Part shown: one piece after another, positions 49,212-58,640 of the stretch
How positions within the stretch are numbered: the stretch's first letter is position 1
Layout: the number at the start of each line of letters is the position of its first letter
Source: Pseudoxanthomonas spadix
Lineage (GTDB): Bacteria > Pseudomonadota > Gammaproteobacteria > Xanthomonadales > Xanthomonadaceae
Length of the DNA: 64,000 bases
Direction: 5' to 3'
NCBI RefSeq assembly: GCF_003703395.1
Contig: NZ_RDQN01000002.1
Span: 1-64,000 of the forward strand
Program-made: the position numbers and the translations under genes
The notes under the pieces: generated by a model
Seen by the model: only the letters and a program-made list of their open reading frames with translations
Database searches by the model: none
Told to the model about the DNA's origin: nothing

Positions 49212-51301
49212 AGAGCCTGCTCAACCCCGTCGTCTTCCTCCTGGGCCTGGTGGCCGTGTGCTGGGTCGGCATCGGCTCCCTCGGCTCAAACCCGCTGGGC
49301 GCGGCGATCGCGCTGCTGATCGGCGCCTGCTACCTGGCCGGCGCGCTGGAGCTGTACCGCTATCGCCAGGCCACCGCCACGCTCGAGCGCGCCCTGGCCG
49401 ACCTGGCGCCGGCCCGGTCCGACCTGGGCGCGTGGCTGGGCGGCGTGCATCCGGGCCTGCGCAACGCGGTGCGCCTGCGCATCGAAGGCGAGCGCGTCGC
49501 CCTGCCGGCGCCGGCGCTGACGCCGTACCTGGTCGGCCTGCTGGTGCTGCTGGGGATGCTCGGCACCCTGCTGGGCATGATGGCCACCCTGCGCGGCACC
49601 GGCCTGGCCCTGGAAAGCGCCAGCGACCTGCAGGCGATCCGCGGCGCGCTGGCCGCGCCGGTCAAGGGCCTGGCCTTCGCCTTCGGCACCTCGATCGCCG
49701 GGGTGGCAAGCTCAGCGATGCTCGGCCTGCTTTCGGCGCTGTGCCGGCGCGAGCGGCTCGAGGCGGTGCAACGGCTCGACGCGCAGATCGCCACCAGCCT
49801 GCATGCCCATTCGGCCGCGCACCAGCGCGCCGAAGCCTTCAGGCTGCTGCAGCAGCAGACCGCCTTGATGCCGACCCTGGTCGAGCGCCTGCAGGCGATG
49901 ATGGCCACCCTGGAAACCCGCAGCGCCAGCGCCGAGACCCAGCTGGCCGCGCGGCAGGAGCACTTCCACGCCCGCACCGAAGCGGCCTACACGCGCCTGG
50001 CCGCCTCGCTGGAGCAGTCCCTCGCCGCCGGCGTGGCCGCCAGCGCACGCACCCTCGGGGCGACCCTGCAGCCGATCGTGGAAGCGACCATGGCCGGCAT
50101 CGCGGACCAAACCAGCGCGCTGCACGCGCGCATCCAGCAGGCCCTGCAGGGTCAGCTCGAAGGCCTGGCGGCCGGCCTGGACACGCTCAGCGCCCGCACC
50201 GCACGGAGCTGGGACACCGCGCTGGCCAGCCAGCAGCAAGCCAACGATGCGCTCACCCGGGACCTGCGCGGCACGCTGGAAGGCTTTGCCGCCCGCTACG
50301 ACCAGCGTTCGGCCGAACTGGTCGATGCGATCGCCGCCCGCCTGGAGGCCAGCGCCGCGGCCACCGCCGGCGCCTGGAACCAGGCCCTGGCGCACCAGCA
50401 TGACGCCCACGTCCGGCTGGCCGGCCACCACCAGCAGGCGCTGGAAGCAGCCGCGGCCACCTTCCGGTCGCACGCAGGCGCCCTGGTCGGCACGCTGCAG
50501 CAGTCGCACGCCGACCTGCAGAGCGCGCTGGAGACGCGCGACGAGCAGCGCCTGACCCTGTGGAGCGCGCACCTTGCCCGCGTGACCGAGGCCCTGCACG
50601 CGCAGTGGCAACGGATCGGCGATGAGGTGGCCAGCGGCCAGCAGCAGATCTGCGACACCCTGGCGCGCACCGCCAACGACATCACCGCGCAGGCCCAGCG
50701 CCACGCCGGCGACACCATCGCCGAGCTCTCGCGCCTGGTGCAGGTGGCCTGCCAAGCCCCCAGCGCCGCGGCCGAAGTGATGGCCGAGCTGCGCCAGAAG
50801 CTCTCCGACAGCATGGTCCGCGACACCGCCATGCTGGAAGAACGCAGCCGCCTGCTGGCCACGCTGGACACCCTGCTCGAGGCGGTCAACCACGCCTCCA
50901 GCCAGCAGCGCAGCGCGGTCGATGCCCTGGTGAGCACCTCGGCCGACCTGCTCGAGCGGGTCGGCACCCGCTTCACCACCCAGGTCCAGGCCCAGACCGG
51001 CAAGCTGGAAACCGTGGCCGCGCAGGTCAGCGCCAGCGCGGTGGAAGTGGCCAGCCTGGGCGATGCCTTCGGCGCGGCCGTGCAGCAGTACGGCAACTCC
51101 AACCAAGTGCTGATCGAGCGCCTGCAGCAGATCGCCGGCGCGCTGGACAGCTCGCTTTCGCGCAGTGACCAGCAGCTGGCCTACTACGTGGCCCAAGCCC
51201 GCGAGGTGGTCGACCTGAGCGTGCTGTCGCAGAAGCAGATCATCGAGGAGCTGCACCAGCTCGCCGGCCGCCAGGCCAGCACCGGCAGCGCCGCGACATG
51301 A
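49208..51301 (+). CDS. DUF802 protein: MotA/ZorA-like membrane stator with long cytoplasmic tail
   Basis: A 697-aa inner-membrane protein. Predicted TM helices lie at about 7-25, 30-50, 105-126 and 154-176. The last two (LVLLGMLGTLLGMMATLRG; GLAFAFGTSIAGVASSAML) match the TM3/TM4 pattern of MotA, ExbB and ZorA: a GXLGT turn and a small-residue AFGTS helix lining the ion path. Residues of about 180-697 form a long heptad-like, Ala/Gln-rich coiled-coil tail, as in ZorA. I infer a pentameric proton-driven motor subunit. The start at 49208 overlaps the upstream gene by 4 nt, and the stop overlaps the MotB-like gene by 4 nt. Confidence 0.82.
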   Translation: MKSLLNPVVFLLGLVAVCWVGIGSLGSNPLGAAIALLIGACYLAGALELYRYRQATATLERALADLAPARSDLGAWLGGVHPGLRNAVRLRIEGERVALPAPALTPYLVGLLVLLGMLGTLLGMMATLRGTGLALESASDLQAIRGALAAPVKGLAFAFGTSIAGVASSAMLGLLSALCRRERLEAVQRLDAQIATSLHAHSAAHQRAEAFRLLQQQTALMPTLVERLQAMMATLETRSASAETQLAARQEHFHARTEAAYTRLAASLEQSLAAGVAASARTLGATLQPIVEATMAGIADQTSALHARIQQALQGQLEGLAAGLDTLSARTARSWDTALASQQQANDALTRDLRGTLEGFAARYDQRSAELVDAIAARLEASAAATAGAWNQALAHQHDAHVRLAGHHQQALEAAAATFRSHAGALVGTLQQSHADLQSALETRDEQRLTLWSAHLARVTEALHAQWQRIGDEVASGQQQICDTLARTANDITAQAQRHAGDTIAELSRLVQVACQAPSAAAEVMAELRQKLSDSMVRDTAMLEERSRLLATLDTLLEAVNHASSQQRSAVDALVSTSADLLERVGTRFTTQVQAQTGKLETVAAQVSASAVEVASLGDAFGAAVQQYGNSNQVLIERLQQIAGALDSSLSRSDQQLAYYVAQAREVVDLSVLSQKQIIEELHQLAGRQASTGSAAT

Positions 51302-51945
51302 GCGACCAGGTCGAGTTCGAAAACGACGCCAGCACCTCGATCTGGGCCGCGTTCGGCGACCTGATGTCGGTGCTGCTGGGCGCGTTCGTGCTGATCCTGG
51401 TCGGGGTGATCGGCGTGCAGCTGCAGCTGTCGAGCAGGCTCGACGAGGCGCTCAGGCAACAGCAGGTCGAAGCCCAGCGCCGCAGGACGCTCGAGCAGGC
51501 CCTGGCCGCGCCGCTGGCCGCAGGGCGCATCACCCTGGTCGACGGCCGCATCGGCATCCGCGGCAGCGTGCTGTTCGCGCCGGCCTCGGACCAACTGCAG
51601 CCGGAGGGGCGCCAGGTGCTCAAGAGCCTGGCCGCGCCGCTGGCGCAATACCTGCACGCGCGCCAGGAGATCCTGATGGTCAGCGGCTTCACCGACGATC
51701 GCCAGGTGCGCGAGGGCAACGGCCGGTTTTCCGACAACTGGGAACTTTCGGCCCAGCGCGCGCTGACCGTGACCCGCACCCTGATCGCCGAGGGCGTGCC
51801 GGCGCCGTCGGTGTTCGCCGCCGCGTTCGGTTCCCAGCAGCCGGTCAGTTCCAATGCCGATGGCGCAGGCCGGGCCAGGAACCGGCGCGTGGAGATCGCG
51901 CCGATCCCACGGCCGCAGCCGTCCGGTGCCACGCATGCCCGATGA
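51298..51945 (+). CDS. MotB/ZorB-like OmpA-domain protein
   Basis: A 215-aa protein with a short cytoplasmic N-terminus, one TM helix (about residues 20-42) and a periplasmic OmpA-type peptidoglycan-binding domain. Asp21 in WAAFGDLMSVLLGAF occupies the place of the proton-carrying aspartate of MotB/ZorB. A coiled linker (45-70) leads to the OmpA fold, with NWELSAQRALTV and RARNRRVEI carrying the peptidoglycan-binding signature. It would form the dimeric rotor/anchor partner of the DUF802 stator. Overlaps both neighbours (4 nt and 11 nt). Confidence 0.85.
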   Translation: MSDQVEFENDASTSIWAAFGDLMSVLLGAFVLILVGVIGVQLQLSSRLDEALRQQQVEAQRRRTLEQALAAPLAAGRITLVDGRIGIRGSVLFAPASDQLQPEGRQVLKSLAAPLAQYLHARQEILMVSGFTDDRQVREGNGRFSDNWELSAQRALTVTRTLIAEGVPAPSVFAAAFGSQQPVSSNADGAGRARNRRVEIAPIPRPQPSGATHAR

Positions 51946-52591
51946 GGTCCTGCGCGCACGCGCGCTGCTGGCAGCCTGGCGCACCCGGCACGCCGGACAG
52001 CCGCTGCCGATTGGATTGCACGTGATCGACGCACTGGCCACGCGCACCGATGCGCATGCCGGCCAGACCCGCGCGCTGCTGGAGGCGCGCCTGGCCGCGC
52101 TCCTTGCTGCGCAGTCACCTGCAGCCACGCCCACCGAACGCGGCGGGCACCGCCGCGCCAGGCCGCAGACCCCGGCGCACTGGCCGCTGGGCGGCCTGCT
52201 GCAGCAACTGGCCGGGCACGGCCTGGCCAAGGCCGGCCCGCTCGCCACCGCCTCGCAGCCAGCCGCGTTCCCGGTGCTGCCGGCACTGGAGCAGTTTCGC
52301 CGGATCTGGGCCAGGGTGCGCACCGACAGCCAGCTGCGCCAGTGGCCGGCCGCTGTCCCCGAACAGGCCGGTCCGCTCCACTCCAGCGTGCTGGTGCACC
52401 GGGCGATCCAGCTGATGGCCCAGGCCGCACCGGGCTACCTGCAGCACTTTCTGGCCTATGTCGATGCGCTGGCGTGGATGGAACAGCTGCAGCACCAGGG
52501 CATCCTGGCCACGCAGGACGCGCCGCCGGCCACGCGCGCGCGCAAGCCCGCACGCCGTGCACCGCGCAAGGGCAGGCAGAGGCCACCCTGA
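51935..52591 (+). CDS. DUF2894 family protein (last gene of motor-like operon)
   Basis: A 218-aa soluble protein of the DUF2894 type with no signal or TM. The N-terminal region (ARALLAAWRTRHAGQPLPIG) is helical, the central LHSSVLVHRAIQLMAQAAPGY and HFLAYVDALAWMEQL look like the conserved core, and the last 30 residues are strongly basic (Arg/Lys/Pro-rich), as in nucleic-acid or membrane-surface binders. Function unknown. It overlaps the MotB-like gene by 11 nt and closes the operon. Confidence 0.78.
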   Translation: MPDEVLRARALLAAWRTRHAGQPLPIGLHVIDALATRTDAHAGQTRALLEARLAALLAAQSPAATPTERGGHRRARPQTPAHWPLGGLLQQLAGHGLAKAGPLATASQPAAFPVLPALEQFRRIWARVRTDSQLRQWPAAVPEQAGPLHSSVLVHRAIQLMAQAAPGYLQHFLAYVDALAWMEQLQHQGILATQDAPPATRARKPARRAPRKGRQRPP

Positions 52592-52661
52592 CCGGCGCGG
52601 TCAGCCCGTGCACGTGTTTGTCGGCGCCGGCCCCGCCGGGCGCCGGGCCCCACCTGGGGTT

Positions 52662-53114
52662 TCAGCCTGCGCCCAGGACGTGATAGCTGCGGTCGAACCA
52701 CACCAGGCCACCGGCCTGGGCGGCCATCGACGCGCCGACCACTTCGCAGAAGAACACGCTGTGCGTGCCCACATCGCTGACCTGGGTGATGCGGCAATCC
52801 AGTGCCGCGCTGGCATCGGCCAGCACCGGCGCGCCGGTCACCAGGGTGGTCCAGGCATCGTGGCCGAAGCGCGTGGCCGCATCGGTCGAGGTCGCAAATC
52901 GCCTGGACAGCGCCTGGTGGTGACCTGCGAGCACGTTCACGCACAACACGCCGTTGTCGCGGAAGCGCTGATGCGAGCCAGAACGCCGGTTCATGCACAC
53001 CAGCAGCGTCGGCGGGCTGTCGGTGACGCTGCATACCGCCGTGGCGGTCATGCCATGCCGCCCGGCAGGGCCGTCGGTGGTGATCACATTCACCGCTGCG
53101 GCCAGGCGCGACAT
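52662..53114 (-). CDS. Flavin reductase-like FMN-binding protein
   Basis: A protein of at least 150 aa with the flavin-reductase (HpaC/RutF) split-barrel fold: VNVITTDGPAGRHGMTATAVCSVTDSPP-type N-terminus (core GMTATAVCSVTDSPPTLLVC-like), NVLAGHHQALSRRFA, and GTHSVFFCEV. It would reduce FMN/FAD with NAD(P)H for an oxygenase or halogenase. The first good ATG is 53114, but family-like residues (ITNEQFRNAM) continue about 13 codons upstream with no ATG, GTG or TTG in between. The real start may be non-canonical, or the annotation is slightly truncated. Confidence 0.8.
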   Translation of the reverse strand: MSRLAAAVNVITTDGPAGRHGMTATAVCSVTDSPPTLLVCMNRRSGSHQRFRDNGVLCVNVLAGHHQALSRRFATSTDAATRFGHDAWTTLVTGAPVLADASAALDCRITQVSDVGTHSVFFCEVVGASMAAQAGGLVWFDRSYHVLGAG

Positions 53115-53317
53115 GGCGTTGCGGAATTGTTCGTTGGTGATGGTGTCGATGCGTCTATGGTCGCCGCGATGCCCACGCAGGTCCAGTGGCGGGCCGGGTT
53201 CCCGGTACTTTTGCCGCAAGCTGCGGCATGCCCTGCCCTGGCCGCTGTGCAGCGCGGCCTGCGCAGCGCAGCGCCGGACAAGTTGATGCGGCGGGCAAAG
53301 CCCCACCCGGTGATGAC

Positions 53318-54793
53318 TCAGTGACCACCCGAGGCGGCGATCCGTCCTTCCTGATGGGTGCCATGCGCGTCGACGATCGTCGCGCTCGCGGCATTGAGCC
53401 CGCGAACCTCCACTGAACTGCCATGTGCCCTGAGTTTGAGCACCACCCGGTCCAGGGCAGCGACCGCGCTGATGTCCCAGAAGTGAGCGGCGGAAACGTC
53501 GATCACGACCCGCCCTGGTGCGTGGGCGAAATCGAAGCCGCTGAAAAACTGCGCGGCCGAGGCAAAGAAGACCTGTCCGGAGACCAGGTAAAAGCGGGTG
53601 CCGTCGCGTTCGATGATCTCCACCTGCAGCATGCGCCCCACCTTTCTGGTGAAGAAGACCGCCGAGAGCAGCACGCCGGTCAGAACGCCCTTGGCCAGGT
53701 CATGGCTGGCCACGGTCACCACCACCGTGCCAATCATGACCACCGAAGAGCTCTTCGGGTGAACGCGCAGGTTGGCGATCGAGGCCCAGCTGAACGTGCC
53801 GATCGACACCATGACCATCACCGCCACCAGCGCCGCCATCGGAATCTGCCTGACCAGCGCTGCGCCGTAGACGACCAGCAGCAGCAGGACCATGCCGGCG
53901 ACCAGGGTGGACAATCGCCCGCGCCCGCCGGACTTCACGTTGATCACCGACTGCCCGATCATCGCGCAGCCTGCCATCCCACCGACCAGACCCGAGGCGA
54001 TGTTTGCAAGCCCCTGGCCGGCGCATTCGCGGTTGCGCTGGCTCGGGGTGTCCGTCATGTCTTCCACGATCTGGGTGGTCAATAGAGTCTCGAGCAGTCC
54101 GACCACGGCCAGGGTCGCCGAGACCGGCAGGAGCAAGCGCAAGGTGTCCCAGGTCAACGGGACCTCGGGAAACAGGAACCTCGGCAGGCTGTCCGGAAGC
54201 TGTCCCTTGTCGCCCACCGTCGGCACGTCGATCCGCAGCCACATGGCCATTGCGGTGATGACGGCAATGGCCACCAACGGCGCCGGAACCACCTTGGTGA
54301 CCCGTGGCAGGCCGTAAATGATGGCCAGGGCCCCCAGGAACAGCGGATACACCGCCCAAGGCACATGGATCAGTTCGGGCAGCTGTGCGAGAAAGATCAG
54401 GATGGCCAAGGCGTTCACGAAGCCGGTGATCACTGACCGGGACACGAACCGCATGAGCGAGCCCAGTTTCAGCAGGCCCGCGAAGATCTGGAGCACGCCA
54501 GTCAAAAGCGTTGCCGCCAACAGGTACTGGAGGCCGTGGTCGCGGACCAGATCGACCATCAGCAGCGCCATGGCACCGGTGGCCGCCGAGATCATCGCCG
54601 GGCGCCCGCCCGCAAAGGCAATGACCATGCAGATGCAAAAGGAAGCGTACAGCCCGACCTTCGGGTCTACGCCGGCGATGAGGGAAAAAGCGATGGCTTC
54701 AGGAATGAGGGCAAGTGCCACGACAACGCCTGAGAGGATGTCGGCACGCACGTTGCCGAGCCACTGCTGACGTAGCGGCGTATCGAACTGCAT
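53318..54793 (-). CDS. SulP (SLC26) family anion transporter
   Basis: A 491-aa inner-membrane transporter. About 10-12 TM segments include the SulP signature region [19 protein letters not shown] and [10 protein letters not shown]; residues of about 390-491 form a cytoplasmic STAS domain ([20 protein letters not shown]). Substrates of the family are sulfate, bicarbonate or other anions; none can be assigned here. The start at 54793 follows AGGAG. It stands alone, with nothing sulfur-related beside it. Confidence 0.88.
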   Translation of the reverse strand: MQFDTPLRQQWLGNVRADILSGVVVALALIPEAIAFSLIAGVDPKVGLYASFCICMVIAFAGGRPAMISAATGAMALLMVDLVRDHGLQYLLAATLLTGVLQIFAGLLKLGSLMRFVSRSVITGFVNALAILIFLAQLPELIHVPWAVYPLFLGALAIIYGLPRVTKVVPAPLVAIAVITAMAMWLRIDVPTVGDKGQLPDSLPRFLFPEVPLTWDTLRLLLPVSATLAVVGLLETLLTTQIVEDMTDTPSQRNRECAGQGLANIASGLVGGMAGCAMIGQSVINVKSGGRGRLSTLVAGMVLLLLVVYGAALVRQIPMAALVAVMVMVSIGTFSWASIANLRVHPKSSSVVMIGTVVVTVASHDLAKGVLTGVLLSAVFFTRKVGRMLQVEIIERDGTRFYLVSGQVFFASAAQFFSGFDFAHAPGRVVIDVSAAHFWDISAVAALDRVVLKLRAHGSSVEVRGLNAASATIVDAHGTHQEGRIAASGGH

Positions 54794-55186
54794 AGGGAGG
54801 AACTCCTGGGCCCAGCACACGACCTGGCTGGCGCGATCACAGAGAAAAACGCAAGGACAGAACCTGACCACATCGCGCGATGCGGCCCAGGGTGCAGGTT
54901 CAGGGTGGGAGAGTGACCAAGGAGAGACCAAAGATGGCGGCTTGCTCGGATTTTAGCCGAGAAGCAAGCGCCTTCCCAGCCCGGATTCGGCTTCGTCCGG
55001 TTTTCCCGGACACCTGCGTTGGTACCAGGACACGCCGTCAAGGCACGCATCGCTTCCTGCGTCGATTCGGTCTTTCTTTTACAGGACAAGGCACATGGGA
55101 CTGGCCACGCCACCCTGATAGCAACCCGCGATCGTGCCCATGCCCGGCCTCGCCGGGGGTTGCCGTGCCCGCAAGGAGCTCACGCC
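54794..55186. other. 393-nt divergent intergenic region
   Basis: Holds the promoters of the leftward SulP gene and the rightward acyltransferase gene, neither clearly recognisable. A hairpin at 54940-54969 (GCTTGCTCGG against CCGAGAAGCAAGC, with a two-base bulge and an AT-rich loop) is the only structure I see. AAGGAG at 55173-55178 is the ribosome site of the next gene. No gene is supported. Confidence 0.45.
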
Positions 55187-56302
55187 ATGAACGTTTCACC
55201 GCACCCACGCGCGGCAACTGCCGTGCCGCACTCGCGATCCACCATCCGCATCCTTCAAGCAGGACGCGCCATCGCGGCACTCGCCGTGGTGGCAAGCCAC
55301 ACCCTGCCGGCCACCGACACCTTCGTTGCGCAGGTGCCCGGCCCACTCCGGGCGGTGCTTGCGAAGGGATACCTGGGCGTTGATTTCTTCTTCGTACTGT
55401 CCGGCTTCATCATCTACTACATCAACCAGGACATCATCGGCAAACGCGGCTGGCTGGGGACCTATGTGGAAAGCCGCGTCACCCGCATCTACCTGCCGTA
55501 CCTGCCGGTGGCGGTGGCGCTGGGGGTGTTCTACACGCTGGCGCCGGGAGTCGGCAATGCGGGCGTGCCCTGGTCCTGGTGGAGCACGCTGACCCTGCTG
55601 CCCAACGGGCCGCACTCCACGCTCGGCGTCGCCTGGAGCCTGTCCTTCGAACTGTGCTTCTACGCGTTGGCAATGCTGTTCCTGCGATCCGGACGGCCGC
55701 TGCTGTGTGCGTTCCTGTGGGCCTGCCTGATCGTGGTGCGGCAGCTGACCCAGCCGGCCTTCGAGACGCCGTTTGATCTTTCGCCTGCGTCCATCCTGCT
55801 GAACCCGATCAACCTGGAGTTCGTCTTCGGCATGTTCGCCGCGCACCTGGCGCTGCACGGGCGAGGCCGCAATGCATGGCTGTGGCTCGGCGCGCTGACC
55901 TGCTTGGCCGGCGCGGCGGCGCTGGAATTCGACCGGGTCTATTCACCGCTGTTCGGCCTGGCACTGGCCTTGGCCCTGGTGCCGATGATCCGGGCCGAGT
56001 GGAGCGGCCATGTGCGGGTGGGGCGCTGGCTGATGGCGCTGGGCAATGCGTCCTACGCCATTTACCTGGTGCATTTCCCGCTGCTGTCGGTGATCGCACG
56101 GGTGGTCGGGCATGCAGGCCCGCTGGCCACCTACCACGTCAGCATCCTGGCCGGACTGGTGCTGTCGATCGCCGCAGGCATCTGCTATCACCTGGTCTAC
56201 GAAAAGCCGGTCCTGAAGTGGGTCAGGACGCAGATCGGGCGCGCGTTCTGCGCACACCACGCCTGGACGCGCCGCATTCACGCGAAAGAACACTTCAACT
56301 GA
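55187..56302 (+). CDS. Acyltransferase family 3 (OafA-like) membrane protein
   Basis: A 371-aa polytopic inner-membrane O-acyltransferase with about 10 TM segments. It starts with IRILQAGRAIAALAVVASHT (conserved His on the first helix), then GVDFFFVLSGFIIYY and VESRVTRIYLPYL, all typical of the family that acetylates surface glycans or exopolysaccharides. The start at 55187 has AAGGAG 8 nt upstream; the open frame extends upstream without family features. Convergent with the molybdoenzyme operon. Target glycan unknown. Confidence 0.85.
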   Translation: MNVSPHPRAATAVPHSRSTIRILQAGRAIAALAVVASHTLPATDTFVAQVPGPLRAVLAKGYLGVDFFFVLSGFIIYYINQDIIGKRGWLGTYVESRVTRIYLPYLPVAVALGVFYTLAPGVGNAGVPWSWWSTLTLLPNGPHSTLGVAWSLSFELCFYALAMLFLRSGRPLLCAFLWACLIVVRQLTQPAFETPFDLSPASILLNPINLEFVFGMFAAHLALHGRGRNAWLWLGALTCLAGAAALEFDRVYSPLFGLALALALVPMIRAEWSGHVRVGRWLMALGNASYAIYLVHFPLLSVIARVVGHAGPLATYHVSILAGLVLSIAAGICYHLVYEKPVLKWVRTQIGRAFCAHHAWTRRIHAKEHFN

Positions 56303-56345
56303 CTGGACGCAGCATCGCAAGACCAGCGCCGCGCCGCTGTCCGGC

Positions 56346-58640
56346 CTAAAGCAGCTTGTCCAGGGTGATCGGCAGGTCGCGGATGCGCTTGCCGGTAGCG
56401 TTGTAGATGGCGTTGGCCACGGCCGCGGCGGTGCCGGTGATGCCGATCTCGCCCACCCCATGTGCGCCCAGCGGCGAATGCGGATCGGGCGCATCCGTCC
56501 ACATGATCTCGATGCGCGGCACGTCCAGCTGCACCGGCACGTGGTACTCGGCCATGGTGGGATTCATGATCCGCCCGGTGCGCGGGTCGAACCAGGTGTC
56601 CTCGGTCAGCGCCAGGCCCAGGCCCATGACGATGCCGCCGCGGAACTGGCTGGCTGCGGTCTGCGGATTGAGGATCCGGCCGGTGTCGAACGCGCCCAAG
56701 AAGCGGCTCACGCGCACCTCGCCAGTGACCTCGCTCACCCGCACCTCGCAGAACTGCGCGCCGTAGGAATGCATGGAGTACTTCATCATCTCCATCGGCG
56801 GCGGTGCGCTGGCTTCCGCTTCCACGTGCGCCTGGCCGGCACCGCGCAGCAGGTCGACGAAGCTCTCGTAGGCGTCGTCGCGGTCGATCCCGGCCAGTCC
56901 GCCATCGCGCAGTTCCACCTGATCGGGCTTGAGACCATGCAGCGGCGAATCCTTGGGCGCCAGCTTCAACAGCGCCTTGACCAGCGCCTGGCTGGCTGCC
57001 TCGACCGCGGCCAGGGTGCCGGCGGTCTGCGAGGAACCGCCCGCCATCGCGCCGGCAGGCAACGAGGTGTCGCCGTATTCGAATGCCACCTGCTCCAGCG
57101 CCAGACCGAGCCGGTCCGCTGCGTGCTGGGCCTGCACGGTCGCCGTGCCCATGCCCATCTCGTGGCCGGCGGTGGAGACCGTTGCACTGCCGTCGGCGTC
57201 GATGCGCACGCGCGCGGCGCTGCCGGGCATGCGGTAGTAGGGGTAGGTCGCGGTGGCCACGCCCATGCCGATCAGCCACTCGCCGTCGCGACGCGCACGC
57301 GGGGTGGGCGAACGCTGGTCCCAGCCGAACGCCCTGGCTCCATCGGCGTAGGCCTTGAGCAGGTGGCGCGAAGAAAACGCGCTGCCGCTGGTGGGGTCCT
57401 TGTCCGGCTCGATCCGCCGACGCAGTTCGATCGGATCGAGCTGCAGCTGTTCGGCCAGTTCGTCCAGCGCACTTTCCAGGGCAAAGGTGCCCACCGATTC
57501 GCCCGGGGCACGCATGAAGGTGTTGGCCAGCATGTCCATCTCGGCGACCTGCTGCTCCAGGTGAACGTTCTCGGCTGCGTACAGATGCCGCGCCGGAAAG
57601 GTGAACTGCTCCGGCACGTTGTTGTGCGCGGTCATGGCGACCACGCCGGTGTGGATCAGCGCGGTCAGCGTGCCGTCGGCGTTGGCCCCCAGTGCCACGC
57701 GCTGTTCGGTCAGGGTGCGTCCGCCGATCAGCCGGAACACCCCTTCGCGCGTGAGCGTCAGGCGCACCGGCCGGCCCACCAGCCGTGCGGCGGCGGCGGC
57801 CAGCATCTGGTGGGTCCACAGGCCCTTGCCGCCAAAGCCGCCGCCGACGAACGGCGACAGCACGCGCACCTGTTCGGGCTTGAGGTCGAACACCTTGGCC
57901 AGGGTCTTGGCCGTGCCGTTGAGCATCTGGGTGGCGTCGTGCACGACCAGCGTGCCCTGATCCCAATGCACCGTGACCGCATGCAGTTCGATCGCGTTGT
58001 GGTTGTGGCGCGGGGTGCTGTAGCGCTGGTCGACCTTGAACGGTGCCTTGGCCAGCGCAGCGTGCGCATCGCCCTTGTCCACGACCGTGGATTCGCCCAG
58101 CACCGTGTCCGGACGGTGCGCGTGTTGCTTGGCCTGCTGGAAATCGGTGACGGCATCGGCCGCAAGCGCGTATTCCACCTGGACCAGCCCGGCGGCAAAG
58201 TCGGCCTGCTCCTGGGTCTGGGCCAGGACCACGGCCACCGCTTCTCCATTCCAGTGGATGCGCTCGTCCTGCATCACCGGCAGGGCGCTGCCGGCCACTT
58301 CATCGCCCTCGCCAAATGCACCGGGTGTCTTCATGCGCGGGGCATTGCGATAGGTCATCACCTGGACCACACCCGGTGCGGCCTCGGCGGCGCTGGTGTC
58401 CAACGCCGTGATCCGGCCGCGTGCGATGGTGCTGTGGACGATGGAGGCGTAGAGCATCCCCTCAAGGGCCACCTCGGCGGCAAAGCGCGCCTTGCCCTGC
58501 ACCTTCAATGGCCCGTCCAGGCGCGGTGTGGCCGCTCCAATGTGGGTGCGCCTGCCATCCAGCTGTTGCGGGTGGGTGGCGGGCAGCATCCTGGCTGGGA
58601 CGTGCCGGATCACGGTCTTCATCAATTCCTGCATGGTCAT
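56346..58640 (-). CDS. Molybdopterin-binding subunit of a xanthine dehydrogenase-family aldehyde oxidoreductase (PaoC-like)
   Basis: A 764-aa subunit binding the Mo cofactor. Motifs: VGGGFGGKGLW (about residue 265), FMRAPGES, GHEMGMGTATVQAQ and, near the end, GAHGVGEIGITG with the catalytic glutamate. It resembles E. coli PaoC (YagR) and would oxidise aldehydes or aromatic heterocycles. It overlaps the FAD-subunit gene by 4 nt. No XdhC/PaoD-type cofactor-insertion gene is in the window. Confidence 0.9.
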   Translation of the reverse strand: MTMQELMKTVIRHVPARMLPATHPQQLDGRRTHIGAATPRLDGPLKVQGKARFAAEVALEGMLYASIVHSTIARGRITALDTSAAEAAPGVVQVMTYRNAPRMKTPGAFGEGDEVAGSALPVMQDERIHWNGEAVAVVLAQTQEQADFAAGLVQVEYALAADAVTDFQQAKQHAHRPDTVLGESTVVDKGDAHAALAKAPFKVDQRYSTPRHNHNAIELHAVTVHWDQGTLVVHDATQMLNGTAKTLAKVFDLKPEQVRVLSPFVGGGFGGKGLWTHQMLAAAAARLVGRPVRLTLTREGVFRLIGGRTLTEQRVALGANADGTLTALIHTGVVAMTAHNNVPEQFTFPARHLYAAENVHLEQQVAEMDMLANTFMRAPGESVGTFALESALDELAEQLQLDPIELRRRIEPDKDPTSGSAFSSRHLLKAYADGARAFGWDQRSPTPRARRDGEWLIGMGVATATYPYYRMPGSAARVRIDADGSATVSTAGHEMGMGTATVQAQHAADRLGLALEQVAFEYGDTSLPAGAMAGGSSQTAGTLAAVEAASQALVKALLKLAPKDSPLHGLKPDQVELRDGGLAGIDRDDAYESFVDLLRGAGQAHVEAEASAPPPMEMMKYSMHSYGAQFCEVRVSEVTGEVRVSRFLGAFDTGRILNPQTAASQFRGGIVMGLGLALTEDTWFDPRTGRIMNPTMAEYHVPVQLDVPRIEIMWTDAPDPHSPLGAHGVGEIGITGTAAAVANAIYNATGKRIRDLPITLDKLL

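Noticed and set aside
48498-52591. Calling the motor-like operon a Zorya defence system
   Set aside because: ZorC, ZorD and ZorE equivalents are not seen, and DUF3348/DUF2894 are not known defence proteins. Only the ZorAB-like architecture is supported.
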